A stretch of DNA of 64,000 bases from Nocardioides immobilis (GTDB lineage: Bacteria > Actinomycetota > Actinomycetes > Propionibacteriales > Nocardioidaceae). The position numbers and the translations under genes are program-made. The notes beneath the pieces are model-generated. The model saw only the letters and a program-made list of their open reading frames with translations, was not told the origin of the DNA and made no database searches. Where the stretch lies: positions 496,001 to 560,000 of the forward strand of contig NZ_QXGH01000009.1 of assembly GCF_003515065.1 (NCBI RefSeq), in the 5' to 3' direction. Positions 36,492 to 45,543 of this stretch are shown in pieces (positions within the stretch are counted from its first letter, which is position 1; each line of letters starts with the position of its first letter).

Positions 36492-36594
36492 CCGGTGCTC
36501 CTCACGTGGGCCTCGACGGACAGCCCGAGGGTCCGTGGTCAGCCTTGCAGAGGCCTTGCAGCCACGCGAGCGAACGGCTGATGGGGGTATGCCC

Positions 36595-36612
36595 GGTGCC
36601 CGATTGGGCACC
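36595..36612. other. Small perfect hairpin before the DUF6458 gene
   Basis: GGTGCCC-GATT-GGGCACC ends 8 nt before the ATG of the small membrane protein, where the ribosome site should be; no Shine-Dalgarno is visible. It may affect translation, or be incidental. Confidence 0.3.
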
Positions 36613-36620
36613 AATTCGAC

Positions 36621-36839
36621 ATGTACATCGGCCTCGGCATCGTCCTGCTCGTCCTCGGTCTGATCCTCGCTTTCGACGTGGTCACCGTGGACCTGAACTT
36701 CGTCAACGACGACGCGCTGGGAGCGATCCTGATCCTCGGCGGCATCCTCGCGATCGTCCTCTCCCTCATCTTCGCCGGACCGTGGCGACGGCGCGAGACC
36801 GTCGTGCACCGGTCGTACGACGACGGGCCGGCGGCGTAG
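36621..36839 (+). CDS. DUF6458-family small membrane protein
   Basis: A 72-aa protein with two hydrophobic helices (about 2-18 and 34-52) and a short loop containing VDLNFVNDDALGAILILGG, the DUF6458 pattern common in actinomycetes. The C-terminal tail is polar and basic (WRRRETVVHRSYDD). Function unknown. No clear ribosome site is seen; a 7-bp hairpin lies immediately upstream. Confidence 0.78.
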   Translation: MYIGLGIVLLVLGLILAFDVVTVDLNFVNDDALGAILILGGILAIVLSLIFAGPWRRRETVVHRSYDDGPAA

Positions 36840-36924
36840 CTCGCGTCTTTCAAAACTCCCCTCGGCCGCCCCCTCGATCGGCTACCGTGCACCCACTCTC
36901 GTCGGTCGGCTGGAAGGGCGTCAG

Positions 36925-38565
36925 GTGGCTCAGTTCTTCCAGGACGCCGGGAGCAGGGGCGGCCTGAGCCGACCAGCACGGGCGGTGGTCATCACCTGCC
37001 TCATCGGCCTGGTCCTCACCGCGGTCTCCTCCTGGGCGGCCTACCGCGCCGACAAGGCCACCGAGGAGCGCCTGCTGGAGACCCAGTCGCGGCAGGCCGC
37101 GGCCGTGCTCTCCACCGCGATCTTCATCATCCAGCAGCCGCTGACGACTGCGTTGCAGGTCCAGGCGGCAGCCGGCGCTGACGGCGATCCGTCGGTGTTC
37201 CGCCGTACGTTCGCGGTCAACGTCGGCAAGGAAGGGGACTTCGTCACGGCCTCCCTCTGGCAGCGCGACGGCCGCGGGTTCGACCGCCTCGCAGCGGTCG
37301 GAGCGGCGCCCGGCATCGACCCACGCGACCAGGAGATGCGCGACTTCCTGCGCCGGGCGGTCGACAGCAAGACGTCGGTCGTCGAGCGGGTCGTCGTGGG
37401 CAAGCGGAGCCGGATCGCCTACGCCCTCGCTGACATGAGCACCGGCTTCATCGTCTACGTCGAGCGCCCGATCCCGGCCGGCCGTCGCGCCACCGTCGAC
37501 GACGACTCGGCGTTCTCACAGATCCACTACGCCATCTACCTGGGCGAGCGGACCCGCCTGGAGGACATGACGACCACCGACATGGACCCCGCGGACCTGC
37601 CTCTCGACGACCCCAGCCACGAGGAGGAGGTCCCGTTCGGTGACACGGTGCTCACCCTGGTGACCCAGCCCACCGAGCACCTCGGCAGCTCGCTCAGCCA
37701 GCGGCTCCCGGTGATCCTGCTGCTCAGCGGCCTGGTGCTGACCATCGCCACCGCGCTCGTCATGCGCCAGCGGGTCGGCGCCCGGATCCGGGTGGAGTCC
37801 GACGCGGCGACGATCAACGACCTCTACCAGCGGATCAACGGCCTGTACGAGGAGCAGCGGGAGGTCTTCGTGCGCCTGCAACGAGCGCTGCTGCCCCACG
37901 TCACCCCGGAGATACCCCAGCTCGAGATCGCATCGAGGTACGTCGCCGGGGCCGAAGGCGTCGAGATCGGCGGTGACTGGTACAGCATCATCGACATCGG
38001 CGAGGACCAGTTCGGCTTCGTCGTGGGCGACGTCTCCGGGAAGGGAGTCGACGCGGTCGCCGAGATGGCACGGGCGCGATTCACCCTGCGGGCCTACCTC
38101 GTCGACGGGAGCACTCCGGCCGAGGCCCTCGAGAAGTGCTCGCGCCAGTTCGACGTCACCCGGGACGCCCACATCATCACCGCCGTCGTCGGTCTCGGCA
38201 CTTGGCGCACCGGCGAGGTCGTCGTCGCCAACGCCGGTCACCCGCTGCCGCTGCTGGTGTCGGACGACGGGGTCGCCCACATGCGGATGCCGGTCGGGCC
38301 TCCGCTCGGCGTCGGGCCGTCGTCGTACGAGACCGAGACGTTCACGATGCCGCCCGGGTCCACGCTCCTCGCCTACACCGACGGCTTGGTCGAGCGTCGC
38401 GGTGAGGACATCGACACCGGGTTGGACCGGCTGGCCGAGGCCGCACAGCTGCACGCGGACGCGTCGGTCTCCGACCTCCTGACCTCGCTGCTGGACGCAC
38501 TGCGCGGCGAGGGTGCGGCGGACGACATCGCCCTGCTCGCGCTGCGACGGCAGACGGCGGACTGA
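36925..38565 (+). CDS. Membrane-bound SpoIIE-type (PP2C) serine phosphatase
   Basis: A 546-aa sensor phosphatase. It has a helix at about 19-40, an extracytoplasmic sensor-like domain of about 210 residues, a second helix (VILLLSGLVLTIATALVM, about 258-276), a coiled linker (INDLYQRINGLYEEQREVFVRLQRALLPH), and a SpoIIE PP2C domain with EIGGDWYSIIDI, FVVGDVSGKGVDAVAEMA and the C-terminal ADDIALLAL, which bind Mn/Mg. Such proteins dephosphorylate anti-sigma antagonists, linking an outside signal to stress sigma factors. No partner is adjacent. The GTG at 36925 follows GGAAGGG. Confidence 0.88.
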   Translation: MAQFFQDAGSRGGLSRPARAVVITCLIGLVLTAVSSWAAYRADKATEERLLETQSRQAAAVLSTAIFIIQQPLTTALQVQAAAGADGDPSVFRRTFAVNVGKEGDFVTASLWQRDGRGFDRLAAVGAAPGIDPRDQEMRDFLRRAVDSKTSVVERVVVGKRSRIAYALADMSTGFIVYVERPIPAGRRATVDDDSAFSQIHYAIYLGERTRLEDMTTTDMDPADLPLDDPSHEEEVPFGDTVLTLVTQPTEHLGSSLSQRLPVILLLSGLVLTIATALVMRQRVGARIRVESDAATINDLYQRINGLYEEQREVFVRLQRALLPHVTPEIPQLEIASRYVAGAEGVEIGGDWYSIIDIGEDQFGFVVGDVSGKGVDAVAEMARARFTLRAYLVDGSTPAEALEKCSRQFDVTRDAHIITAVVGLGTWRTGEVVVANAGHPLPLLVSDDGVAHMRMPVGPPLGVGPSSYETETFTMPPGSTLLAYTDGLVERRGEDIDTGLDRLAEAAQLHADASVSDLLTSLLDALRGEGAADDIALLALRRQTAD

Positions 38566-38638
38566 GGACCGGCCGGGTCCGCACCCGTCAGGAGGTGCGC
38601 CGCAGCCAGCCGTCGGGCGAGGCCGCTGCCGGCAGGGG

Positions 38639-40093
38639 CTACATCGGCGGCGAGGAGAGGTAGACCGACTTCAGCTCGGTGTACTGCGCCAGTCCCTCCG
38701 GCCCGAACTCCCGACCCACGCCCGAGGCCTTGTAGCCGCCGAACGGCGCCGCGAAGTCCATCGTGTAGGTGTTGACGCCGATCGTGCCGGTGCGGACCTG
38801 GCGGGCCACGTCGGCGCCGGCCTCGGCATCGGCCGTCCACACGGTGCCGGCCAGGCCGTACTCGGAGTCGTTGGCGATCCGGACGGCGTCGGCGACGTCG
38901 TCGTACGGGATCACCGACAGCACCGGCCCGAAGATCTCCTCCTGGGCGATCCGCATCCGGTTGTCGACGGCGGCGAAGACGGTCGGCCGGACGTACCACC
39001 CGCGGTCGAGGCCCTCGGGCATGCCCTGGCCACCGGTGAGCAGCTGAGCACCCTCCTCCTGGCCCAGCGCGATGTACTTCTCGACCCGCTCCTGCTGGCG
39101 GCGCGCCACCATCGGCCCGATCTCCGTGGCCGGGTCCATCGGGTCGCCGACCTTCATGCCCGCGATCGCGTCGGCCAGTGAGGCGGCGAACGCGTCGTGG
39201 CGGTCGCGGCTGACGAGCACCCGGGTCTGGGCGACACAGGCCTGCCCGGAGTTCATGACGCCCAGGAACTTGAGTCCCTCGAGGGTCGTCGTGAGGTCCG
39301 CGTCGTCGAGAACGATCGCGGCGGACTTGCCGCCCAGCTCCAGCGAGCACCGCTTGAGCTGCTCGCCGCAGATCGCGCCGATCCGGCGACCGGCCGCGGT
39401 CGATCCGGTGAACGCGACCTTGTCGACGCCGGGGTGGGACACCAGGTGCTCCCCCACCTCACGCCCGCCGGCGACGATGCTGACGACGCCCTCGGGGACG
39501 CCCGCCTCCTGCAGCATCTCGGCCAGCAGGTAGCAGTCCAGCGGGCTCTCCGGCGCCGGCTTCACGACGACCGTGCAGCCCGCCAGGAGCGCAGGGATCA
39601 GCTTCGACAGCACCGTGAACTGCGGGACGTTCCACGGCGGGATCGCGGCGATCACGCCGATCGGCTCGTGCCGCACCATCACGTCCGCGCCGAGCACACC
39701 GGGCCGGGTCGACTCCCACGGGAACTCCCGGGCGATGCCGAGGAACGCCTCGATCTGCATCCACGGCGCCGGCGCCTGGGCGAGGTTGCTGAACGAGATC
39801 GGCGAGCCCATCTCGGTGGTGATCACCTCGGCCATCTCGCCGAGCCGCGCGGCGTACAGACCGGACAGAGCCTGTACGACGTCGATGCGCTCGTGGGGAG
39901 CCAGGCGCGGCCACGGACCCTCGTCGAAGGCCCGCCGGGCGGCCGCGACCGCGGCGTCGATGTCGGCCGCGCTGCCCTCGGGCACCCGCGCGACCACCTC
40001 CTCCGAGTGCGGTGAGACGACCTCCAGCACGGCGTCGGTGGCCGGCTTTGTCCAGGTGCCGCCGATGAACAGCGCGTCGCGGTCGAGAGTCAT
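38639..40093 (-). CDS. Aldehyde dehydrogenase
   Basis: A 484-aa NAD(P)+-dependent ALDH of the class often found in lipid and steroid catabolic clusters. IAAIPPWNVPQFTVLSKLIPALLAGCTVVVKP binds the nucleotide. E252 in LELGGKSAAIV and C286 in NSGQACVAQTRVLV are catalytic. It starts with an ATG preceded by AAGGA. It is probably the last gene of an operon with a phosphotransferase and a conserved unknown, though a hairpin lies between it and the latter. Confidence 0.9.
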   Translation of the reverse strand: MTLDRDALFIGGTWTKPATDAVLEVVSPHSEEVVARVPEGSAADIDAAVAAARRAFDEGPWPRLAPHERIDVVQALSGLYAARLGEMAEVITTEMGSPISFSNLAQAPAPWMQIEAFLGIAREFPWESTRPGVLGADVMVRHEPIGVIAAIPPWNVPQFTVLSKLIPALLAGCTVVVKPAPESPLDCYLLAEMLQEAGVPEGVVSIVAGGREVGEHLVSHPGVDKVAFTGSTAAGRRIGAICGEQLKRCSLELGGKSAAIVLDDADLTTTLEGLKFLGVMNSGQACVAQTRVLVSRDRHDAFAASLADAIAGMKVGDPMDPATEIGPMVARRQQERVEKYIALGQEEGAQLLTGGQGMPEGLDRGWYVRPTVFAAVDNRMRIAQEEIFGPVLSVIPYDDVADAVRIANDSEYGLAGTVWTADAEAGADVARQVRTGTIGVNTYTMDFAAPFGGYKASGVGREFGPEGLAQYTELKSVYLSSPPM

Positions 40094-40108
40094 TCCTTGC
40101 CTTTCGTT

Positions 40109-40142
40109 GGTCGAGGAGGTCGCTCTGGCGACCGTCTCGAGA
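40109..40142. repeat. Hairpin between the conserved unknown and aldehyde dehydrogenase
   Basis: An inner stem GGTCGC-TCTG-GCGACC (40118-40133) is nested in a looser outer pairing (GGTCGAG with CTCGAGACC). It starts at the stop of the upstream gene and could attenuate transcription into the dehydrogenase. It resembles a dispersed repeat but has no second copy here. Confidence 0.4.
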
Positions 40143-40143
40143 C

Positions 40144-41292
40144 CTAGGGTGCGAGGTCGAACCAGTCGGTGAAGCCGCTGGGGTCGTGCCGGCCGAGCGC
40201 GCCGTGCTCGAAGAGCCCCCAGCCCTCCGCGCCGTCTGCTCCCGGACCGTGGGCGACGGCGTGCCCGACGTGGTCGATCACGCCGAACATCACCCGCCCC
40301 GCGACGGCCGGGTCGTTCAGGTCGTAGGTGAGCCGCTCGGTGAAACCGGCGCCCTTCCAGACACCGTGGGTCCAGTCGGAGTCGCCGCCGTAGCCGCCGC
40401 CGAAGTGGATCGGCACCGGGAGCTTCGAGGTCACCTCGAGCACCAGGTCCTTGCCCTCCGGCGTCTGGCAGGTGATGGTCGCGCCGGTGGGCACCCGGGT
40501 GCCCGGGGTGTAGCGGATCTCGACCCGCGGCCAGCCGAGCTGCTCGACCCGGCCGTCCTTCCAGACCCGCGTGCAGTCGTTGAGGGTGCGGAAGCCGTCG
40601 GGCGTCTCCTGGATGATGATCACCACGCAGAAGTCGTCGAACCGCATCGGCACGTAGAGCCACCACATGCCCTCGAACGCCGGGTCCGCGGGCTTCCCCG
40701 CCGGCGCCGCCTCGCCGACCGGACGGATGCCCCACGACCGGTCCCGCGAGCCGACCCAGCGATCGGGCGTCACCGCGATCTCCGAGCCGTCGACCGCGAT
40801 CGTGCCCTCCCAGGTGCCGACCTGCGCGAACCGCTGGGCGTCGAGGATGGTGCCCGAGCCCTGGCGCATGACGTGCGGCAGCTCCTGGACGACGTCGAAC
40901 GACCCTTCCCAGGTGAGGTCGAGGGCGATGCCCTCGGTCTCCTCCAGCACCAGCCGCAGCTTGCGCAGCGGCTCGATCACCTCGACCCGGTAGTTGCCGA
41001 CGCGCTGCTCCATCCGGTCCCCGCCCCGCGGGTCGGCCGCATCACCGAGGTGGACCGCGGTCTGCTCGTCACCGCGCCTCAGCAGGACGAACGCGTCCTT
41101 GGTGCCGAGGTTCGGGTAGAAGCCGAGCCCGGTGATGAGGAAGAGGTCGCCGGTGCGGTCGTGCGCGTTGAGGTAGCAGCGGTCGTAGAAGTTGCGGTCG
41201 CTGCTGCCGGCCCAGGCGACCGGACGGGGCAGCTGGTGGATCGGGTACTCGTCGAGCGGGCCGAGGCCGACGTACTCGCCATGGAGGCTCAT
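40144..41292 (-). CDS. Conserved hypothetical protein (CrtC/lipocalin-like, DUF7064/7065 type)
   Basis: A 382-aa protein rich in Trp, Gly and beta-strand-like segments (LFLITGLGFYPNLGTKDAFVLL; DRWVGSRDRSWGIRPVG; WWLYVPMRFDDFCVVIIIQE). This pattern resembles the lipocalin-like pair of domains in CrtC and tocopherol-cyclase-type proteins, often annotated DUF7064/7065. Function is unknown; binding or conversion of a hydrophobic compound is inferred. The start overlaps the phosphotransferase stop by 4 nt (ATGA), so they are tightly coupled. Confidence 0.7.
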   Translation of the reverse strand: MSLHGEYVGLGPLDEYPIHQLPRPVAWAGSSDRNFYDRCYLNAHDRTGDLFLITGLGFYPNLGTKDAFVLLRRGDEQTAVHLGDAADPRGGDRMEQRVGNYRVEVIEPLRKLRLVLEETEGIALDLTWEGSFDVVQELPHVMRQGSGTILDAQRFAQVGTWEGTIAVDGSEIAVTPDRWVGSRDRSWGIRPVGEAAPAGKPADPAFEGMWWLYVPMRFDDFCVVIIIQETPDGFRTLNDCTRVWKDGRVEQLGWPRVEIRYTPGTRVPTGATITCQTPEGKDLVLEVTSKLPVPIHFGGGYGGDSDWTHGVWKGAGFTERLTYDLNDPAVAGRVMFGVIDHVGHAVAHGPGADGAEGWGLFEHGALGRHDPSGFTDWFDLAP

Positions 41293-42434
41293 GCGCCCAC
41301 CTCGTCGAGCAGCCGCTCGAAGAGCGGGCGGTGGTGCATGACCGCCTCGGGGTCGTCCGGGCGCTCGATCTCACCGAAGTGGATCTGCCGGGCGCTGGTG
41401 CGCAGGAACACGATGCCCCAGTTCACGGCGGCGAGGACCTGGAACCAGGCGAGGTCGCCGACCTCGACCCCGGTCAGCTCCTGGTACGTCGAGACGACCC
41501 CCTCCTCGGTCAGGAAGTCCGGCATCCCGGGCAGTCCCAGCATGGTGGCGATCTCCTGGAACACGGCGTGGGCGAACACCATCCAGGCGAGATCCATCTC
41601 GCGCGGCCCGAGGGTCGCCATCTCCCAGTCGAGGATGGCGACGGGCGCGAAGTCGCGGTACATGACGTTGCCGATCCGGGAGTCGCCCCACACCAGCACG
41701 GGTTCGCCTTCGGGGGGCAGGTTGGCCTCGAGCCAGACCAGACCACGCTCGATGAGCGGCGAGCGCGGGCTGCCCTCGGCGGCCTCGAGCGCGTAGTCGT
41801 ACCAGGCGCGGGTCTTGGCGACGTTGCGGGCGAGCGGCGTCGCCCCGGCGTGCCCGGTCACCGCGGGGTCGAGGAACGCGAACCGCTCGGCTGCGCCGGG
41901 GATCCCGTGCAACCGGGCGAGCACCTCGACGCTGTTGCGCTGCAGCGCGGCCTGCTCCTCGGGCGCGGCGTCGAAGAGCCAGTTGTCGCCGAAGGTGTAG
42001 GGCAGCACGTCCGGAGGTACGGCGCCCTCGAGCCGGCCCATCAGGAAGAACGGCGTGCCGAGCACCGCGCCGGTCGGCTCGATCAGGCCCACCGGTGGGA
42101 CCGGGATCCCGGCGAGCTCACCGGCCAGCCGCATGGCGTCGTACTGGTCCTGGAGGCGGTAGCTCGGGAAGACCGGCAGGTCCTCCGCGGCCGGCGCGAC
42201 CCGGGCGACGTACTCCTTCGTCGTGCGGGCGCCGTTCTCGGTCGCGGTGATCGCGAGCAGCACGGTCTCGCTGGACATGCCGTTGCTCTGGATGCCCTCG
42301 TGCAGGGTCACCTCGGGCTCGGAGCCGGGCGGCATCACTCCTGCGAGCCACTCCTCCAGCCGCGCGCGGACCGTCACCGGGTCGCGGCTGGAGCGCTGGA
42401 TGGTCATGTCGGCGGGCAGCGGTGCCTGCGTCAT
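41289..42434 (-). CDS. ACAD10-like phosphotransferase family protein
   Basis: A 381-aa APH-fold kinase of the group linked to acyl-CoA dehydrogenase ACAD10 and lipid catabolism. LVWGDSRIGNVMYRDFAPVAILDWEMATLGPREMDLAW carries the catalytic loop (GDxxxxN) and the metal-binding Asp. A hydroxy-acid or hydroxyacyl substrate is likely from known ACAD10 chemistry. GGAGG precedes the ATG. A perfect KstR-like palindrome lies 52 bp upstream, making this the first gene of a regulated operon with the conserved unknown and the aldehyde dehydrogenase. Confidence 0.86.
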   Translation of the reverse strand: MTQAPLPADMTIQRSSRDPVTVRARLEEWLAGVMPPGSEPEVTLHEGIQSNGMSSETVLLAITATENGARTTKEYVARVAPAAEDLPVFPSYRLQDQYDAMRLAGELAGIPVPPVGLIEPTGAVLGTPFFLMGRLEGAVPPDVLPYTFGDNWLFDAAPEEQAALQRNSVEVLARLHGIPGAAERFAFLDPAVTGHAGATPLARNVAKTRAWYDYALEAAEGSPRSPLIERGLVWLEANLPPEGEPVLVWGDSRIGNVMYRDFAPVAILDWEMATLGPREMDLAWMVFAHAVFQEIATMLGLPGMPDFLTEEGVVSTYQELTGVEVGDLAWFQVLAAVNWGIVFLRTSARQIHFGEIERPDDPEAVMHHRPLFERLLDEVGA

Positions 42435-42485
42435 ACGGGGTTCCTCCGGGGGTGTGCCGCGGACGGGGCCGCGTCGTGGATCAAA

Positions 42486-42501
42486 CTAGAACACGTTCTA
42501 G
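42486..42501. promoter_or_regulatory. KstR-like operator of the 42.4-kb catabolic operon
   Basis: CTAGAAC-AC-GTTCTAG is a perfect palindrome matching TNNAACNNGTTNNA, lying between the sulfotransferase stop and the phosphotransferase start. It has the same arms as the site before fbiC. Confidence 0.6.
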
Positions 42502-42507
42502 GAGTTC

Positions 42508-43770
42508 TCAACCAGCGCTCGCAAGAAAGCGCTCGGAGTACGGCGCGAACCGCGCACGCAGCTCGTCGGGATCGAGGCCGACCGCCTCGGGCCGGTAGTC
42601 CACCCGGCCGAGGTGCCCGCGCGCGTGTCCGGCGAGGTAGTCCGCGACTCCGGCACGTGCCGACGGCGTGAAGTCCTCGCCCGCCAGCGCCAGCACCCGC
42701 TCGAGCGCGCCCTCCTGGTCGGCCATGAACTGGTCGAACGGCAGGTCGATCGAAGCCTCCGGTCCGAGGACGGCGCGGTCGCGGAGCAGCGCGTCGAGCA
42801 TCACCGCGAGCCGATCGGCCCAGCGCCGGCCGGTCGCCGGCACGTCGAGCGGAGCGGACCGGAACATCCGCTCGGTGTAGGCCACCATCGTCGCCAGCGA
42901 GGTGACGACGTGCACCGGGTCGCGGTGGGTGATCACGACCGTCGCCCCGGGGAACACCTGCGCGACGACCGGCAGCTGCTCGAGGTGCTGCGGCGACTTC
43001 AGCAGCCACCGGCGGCCACCCCGGAGGTGCTGGAGCGCCTGCAGCTGCAGGCGCAGATATGCGTAGTGCGGCGCCTGGTCGTGGGCGCGATAGTGATCGA
43101 CCCAGCGCGGGACGTCGGTCAGCGTCTCGAAGAACATCGTCGAGAAGTCGGCGGCCAGCAGCGCGATCTCCTCGTGCACGTGCTCGGGTCCGTCCATCTC
43201 GTGCATGAGGATCAGGTGCGGCATCGCCGTGTGCATGGCGTCCATCGCCTGCGCGGTGCGCCCGATCCGCGGGTCCGGCTCGGTGCCTCGCTCACCGGGC
43301 AGCGGGAACGGCTCCAGGCTCTCCCAGTAGGGCAGCGTCCGGAACAGGCCGGTGGCGGCGAGCAGCTGCTGGAGGTGGGTGGTGCCGGTGCGGGGCAGGC
43401 CGGCGATGACCATCGGGGGCACCAGCTCGGTCTCGAGGACCTCGGGCTCGCGCCGGATCAGGTCGGCGAGGAGGAGGCGGTTCTTGAGGAGCTGGAGGAA
43501 CTGGGCGTAGAGGTTGACCTGACCGGCAGGCGACAGCCCCGGCACCGAGCGGTAGCAGTCGAGCAGCAGCTCGAGCCGCTCCACGTAGTCACGCGGCCCG
43601 AAGTCGTCGAGCCCGAGCTCGGCCGCGGCCTGCGCGTGCAGCGTGGCGCTGTCGAGCGGACACAGCTCGGCGATCGACTCCATCATGACGAGGAGCTCCT
43701 GCCCCGCCGTACCGAACTGCGGCTCGGCCAGGTCATCGAGGGTGACCGGCGCGATCTCCTGTCCTTGCAT
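42508..43770 (-). CDS. Sulfotransferase-family protein
   Basis: A 420-aa protein of the Sulfotransfer_3 family, transferring sulfate from PAPS. PPMVIAGLPRTGTTHLQQLLAATGLF (about 119-144) is the 5'-phosphosulfate loop, and VIITHRDPVHVVTSLATMV-type residues (VVITHRDPVHV) form the 3'-phosphate site. Long actinobacterial members often act on lipids, sterols or trehalose glycolipids; the acceptor is unknown. It is divergent from a TetR regulator, sharing 44 bp with a candidate operator. Confidence 0.87.
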   Translation of the reverse strand: MQGQEIAPVTLDDLAEPQFGTAGQELLVMMESIAELCPLDSATLHAQAAAELGLDDFGPRDYVERLELLLDCYRSVPGLSPAGQVNLYAQFLQLLKNRLLLADLIRREPEVLETELVPPMVIAGLPRTGTTHLQQLLAATGLFRTLPYWESLEPFPLPGERGTEPDPRIGRTAQAMDAMHTAMPHLILMHEMDGPEHVHEEIALLAADFSTMFFETLTDVPRWVDHYRAHDQAPHYAYLRLQLQALQHLRGGRRWLLKSPQHLEQLPVVAQVFPGATVVITHRDPVHVVTSLATMVAYTERMFRSAPLDVPATGRRWADRLAVMLDALLRDRAVLGPEASIDLPFDQFMADQEGALERVLALAGEDFTPSARAGVADYLAGHARGHLGRVDYRPEAVGLDPDELRARFAPYSERFLASAG

Positions 43771-43781
43771 GGACGATTACG

Positions 43782-43799
43782 ATACGCTCGGTTCCGTAT
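43782..43799. promoter_or_regulatory. TetR-type operator before the sulfotransferase and TetR genes
   Basis: ATACG-8 nt-CGTAT, inside the 44-bp divergent gap and overlapping any promoters for both genes. It is likely autoregulatory for the adjacent TetR protein. Confidence 0.5.
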
Positions 43800-43814
43800 T
43801 AGCGGAAGGGGTTG

Positions 43815-44411
43815 ATGACGACGGCAGCCAACAGCGAGTCCCAGCGCGGCGCCGGCCGCCCCCGCGACCCGCGGATCGAGCAGGCAGCGCTCGCCGCGAC
43901 CCGCGACCTGCTCGTCGAGGTCGGCTATGCGCGGCTCACCGTGGCGGCGGTCGCCGGCCGCGCCGGTACGACGAAGGCGGCGCTCTACCGCCGCTGGCCC
44001 TCGCTGCCCCACCTCGTCTACGAGGCGGCGTTCCCCGACGAGCTCCTCGCCGGCTGGCAGCTCGGGTCGGACCTGCGCACCGACCTGGCCGGCATCGTCA
44101 TCGGCACCCGGGACGCGTTCACGACGCCGGTGGCGGCCGCCGCCCTCCCGGGCCTGCTCGCCGAGTTCTCCACCCACCCGGCCCTGCACAACGCACTGCT
44201 CTCCCGCTTCGCCGGCGTGTTCGCGACCGTCGACGACCGGCTCCGGGCCGCCATCGGCGCCGGCGAGGTGCGCGAGGACGCGCGGTCCGAGGACCTGATG
44301 CGGCTGATGATCGGCGCGGTCCTCCTCGGCGTGCTTCTCGGCCCCGAGCAGCTCGACGACGCCTGGGCCGAGCGGATCACCGCCGTCCTCCTGGAGGGAG
44401 TCCGACCATGA
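43815..44411 (+). CDS. TetR-family transcriptional regulator
   Basis: A 198-aa repressor. RIEQAALAATRDLLVEVGYARLTVAAVAGRAGTTKAALYRRWPSLPHLVYEA is the TetR helix-turn-helix. The C-terminal ligand domain is of the TetR_C_11 type (LSRFAGVFATVDDRLRAAIGAGEVREDARSEDLMRLMIGAVLL). The ATG at 43815 is preferred over the overlapping TTG; GGAAGGGG lies upstream. Its stop overlaps the DUF1214 start (ATGA), so the pair is coupled and it probably controls that gene and the divergent sulfotransferase. Confidence 0.9.
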   Translation: MTTAANSESQRGAGRPRDPRIEQAALAATRDLLVEVGYARLTVAAVAGRAGTTKAALYRRWPSLPHLVYEAAFPDELLAGWQLGSDLRTDLAGIVIGTRDAFTTPVAAAALPGLLAEFSTHPALHNALLSRFAGVFATVDDRLRAAIGAGEVREDARSEDLMRLMIGAVLLGVLLGPEQLDDAWAERITAVLLEGVRP

Positions 44412-45523
44412 AGATGACAGGGACCAGCGAGGCGACCACTGCGTTCCGCGAGCTGCTCGACACCTTGCGCGACCTCGACCGCACCTTCCTGGAGGGTGAC
44501 CGCGCAGTGACCGACGACCGGCACGTCGCCGACGGCTACCGGCAGATCCTCACGACGCTCGGCGTCGCCCTCGACACCTACCTGTTCGCCGAGCCCAGCC
44601 GACCCCGGTTCGTCGACACCAACACGCCCTTCCGCCGCGACCGGCGGTGGGGCGGCGACAACACCGACTGCTACTACGCACTGTGCCCGGTCGATCCGAC
44701 GCGCCGGTACCGGATCAGCGGCAACCGCGGGGACAGCGTCTACTTCTCGGTGACCGCCTACAACGAGCCGGAGCCCGGCGCGTGGTCGGACCGGGTGGTC
44801 GCGATCGTGCGCGACACGGACCTGGAGTACGACGCGGACGGCTCCTTCTCCTTCGACCTCGGACCGCTCCCCGACGCCGCCGTGCTCCTCACCCGCGACT
44901 ACCAGGCCGACCCGCTGACGGATCGCCGGGTGACCTGGGAGATCGAGGCGTACGACGAGCCTGAGCCGATCCGGCACGGCGCGGACGAGACGGCATCCGC
45001 CCTGCGGGCCAGCGCCGCCTGGCTCCGGACCATGTTCGCGATCGTCCCGCTCACCGTCGGTGTCCGCAGCGACGACGTCCACACGATCGGCCACGAGATC
45101 ACCCAGCGGGCCAACGACTTCGGCGATCCCTACCAGGTGGGCGACGCGAACTTCGGCTGGTCCGCGCGCGACGCGGCGTACTCGTTCGGCAGCTTCGTCC
45201 TCGAGGACGACGAGGCGCTCGTCGTCACGCACCGCCCGCCGGCGTGCCGGTTCTGGAACTTCGTCGTCTGGAACCAGTTCATGGCGACCCACAACGCCGA
45301 CGACGACCGATGCTCGGTCAACGGCACCCAGGCGGTGGCCAACAGCGACGGCAGCGTCACGATCGTGGTCGCGCGGGGACGGCTCGAGCATCCCAACGCG
45401 GTGTCGACGGTGGACTACCCCCGCGGCAACCTCGCGTTCCGCTGGTTCCTCGCCGACGAGGTCCCGGCCAGGCCCGAGGTTCGCCTGGTGCGGGCCGCCG
45501 ACGCGCCGACGACCACCTCGTGA
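44408..45523 (+). CDS. DUF1214-domain protein
   Basis: A 371-aa protein with the DUF1214 C-terminal domain (WNFVVWNQFMATHN; SVNGTQAVANSDGSVTIVVA; PRGNLAFRWFLADE). DUF1214 proteins are linked in actinobacteria to steroid and lipid degradation regions, but the reaction is unknown. The start is coupled to the TetR stop by a 4-nt overlap. No signal peptide is visible. Confidence 0.82.
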   Translation: MKMTGTSEATTAFRELLDTLRDLDRTFLEGDRAVTDDRHVADGYRQILTTLGVALDTYLFAEPSRPRFVDTNTPFRRDRRWGGDNTDCYYALCPVDPTRRYRISGNRGDSVYFSVTAYNEPEPGAWSDRVVAIVRDTDLEYDADGSFSFDLGPLPDAAVLLTRDYQADPLTDRRVTWEIEAYDEPEPIRHGADETASALRASAAWLRTMFAIVPLTVGVRSDDVHTIGHEITQRANDFGDPYQVGDANFGWSARDAAYSFGSFVLEDDEALVVTHRPPACRFWNFVVWNQFMATHNADDDRCSVNGTQAVANSDGSVTIVVARGRLEHPNAVSTVDYPRGNLAFRWFLADEVPARPEVRLVRAADAPTTTS

Positions 45524-45543
45524 CCCCGCGTAGTCTCCGGCGC

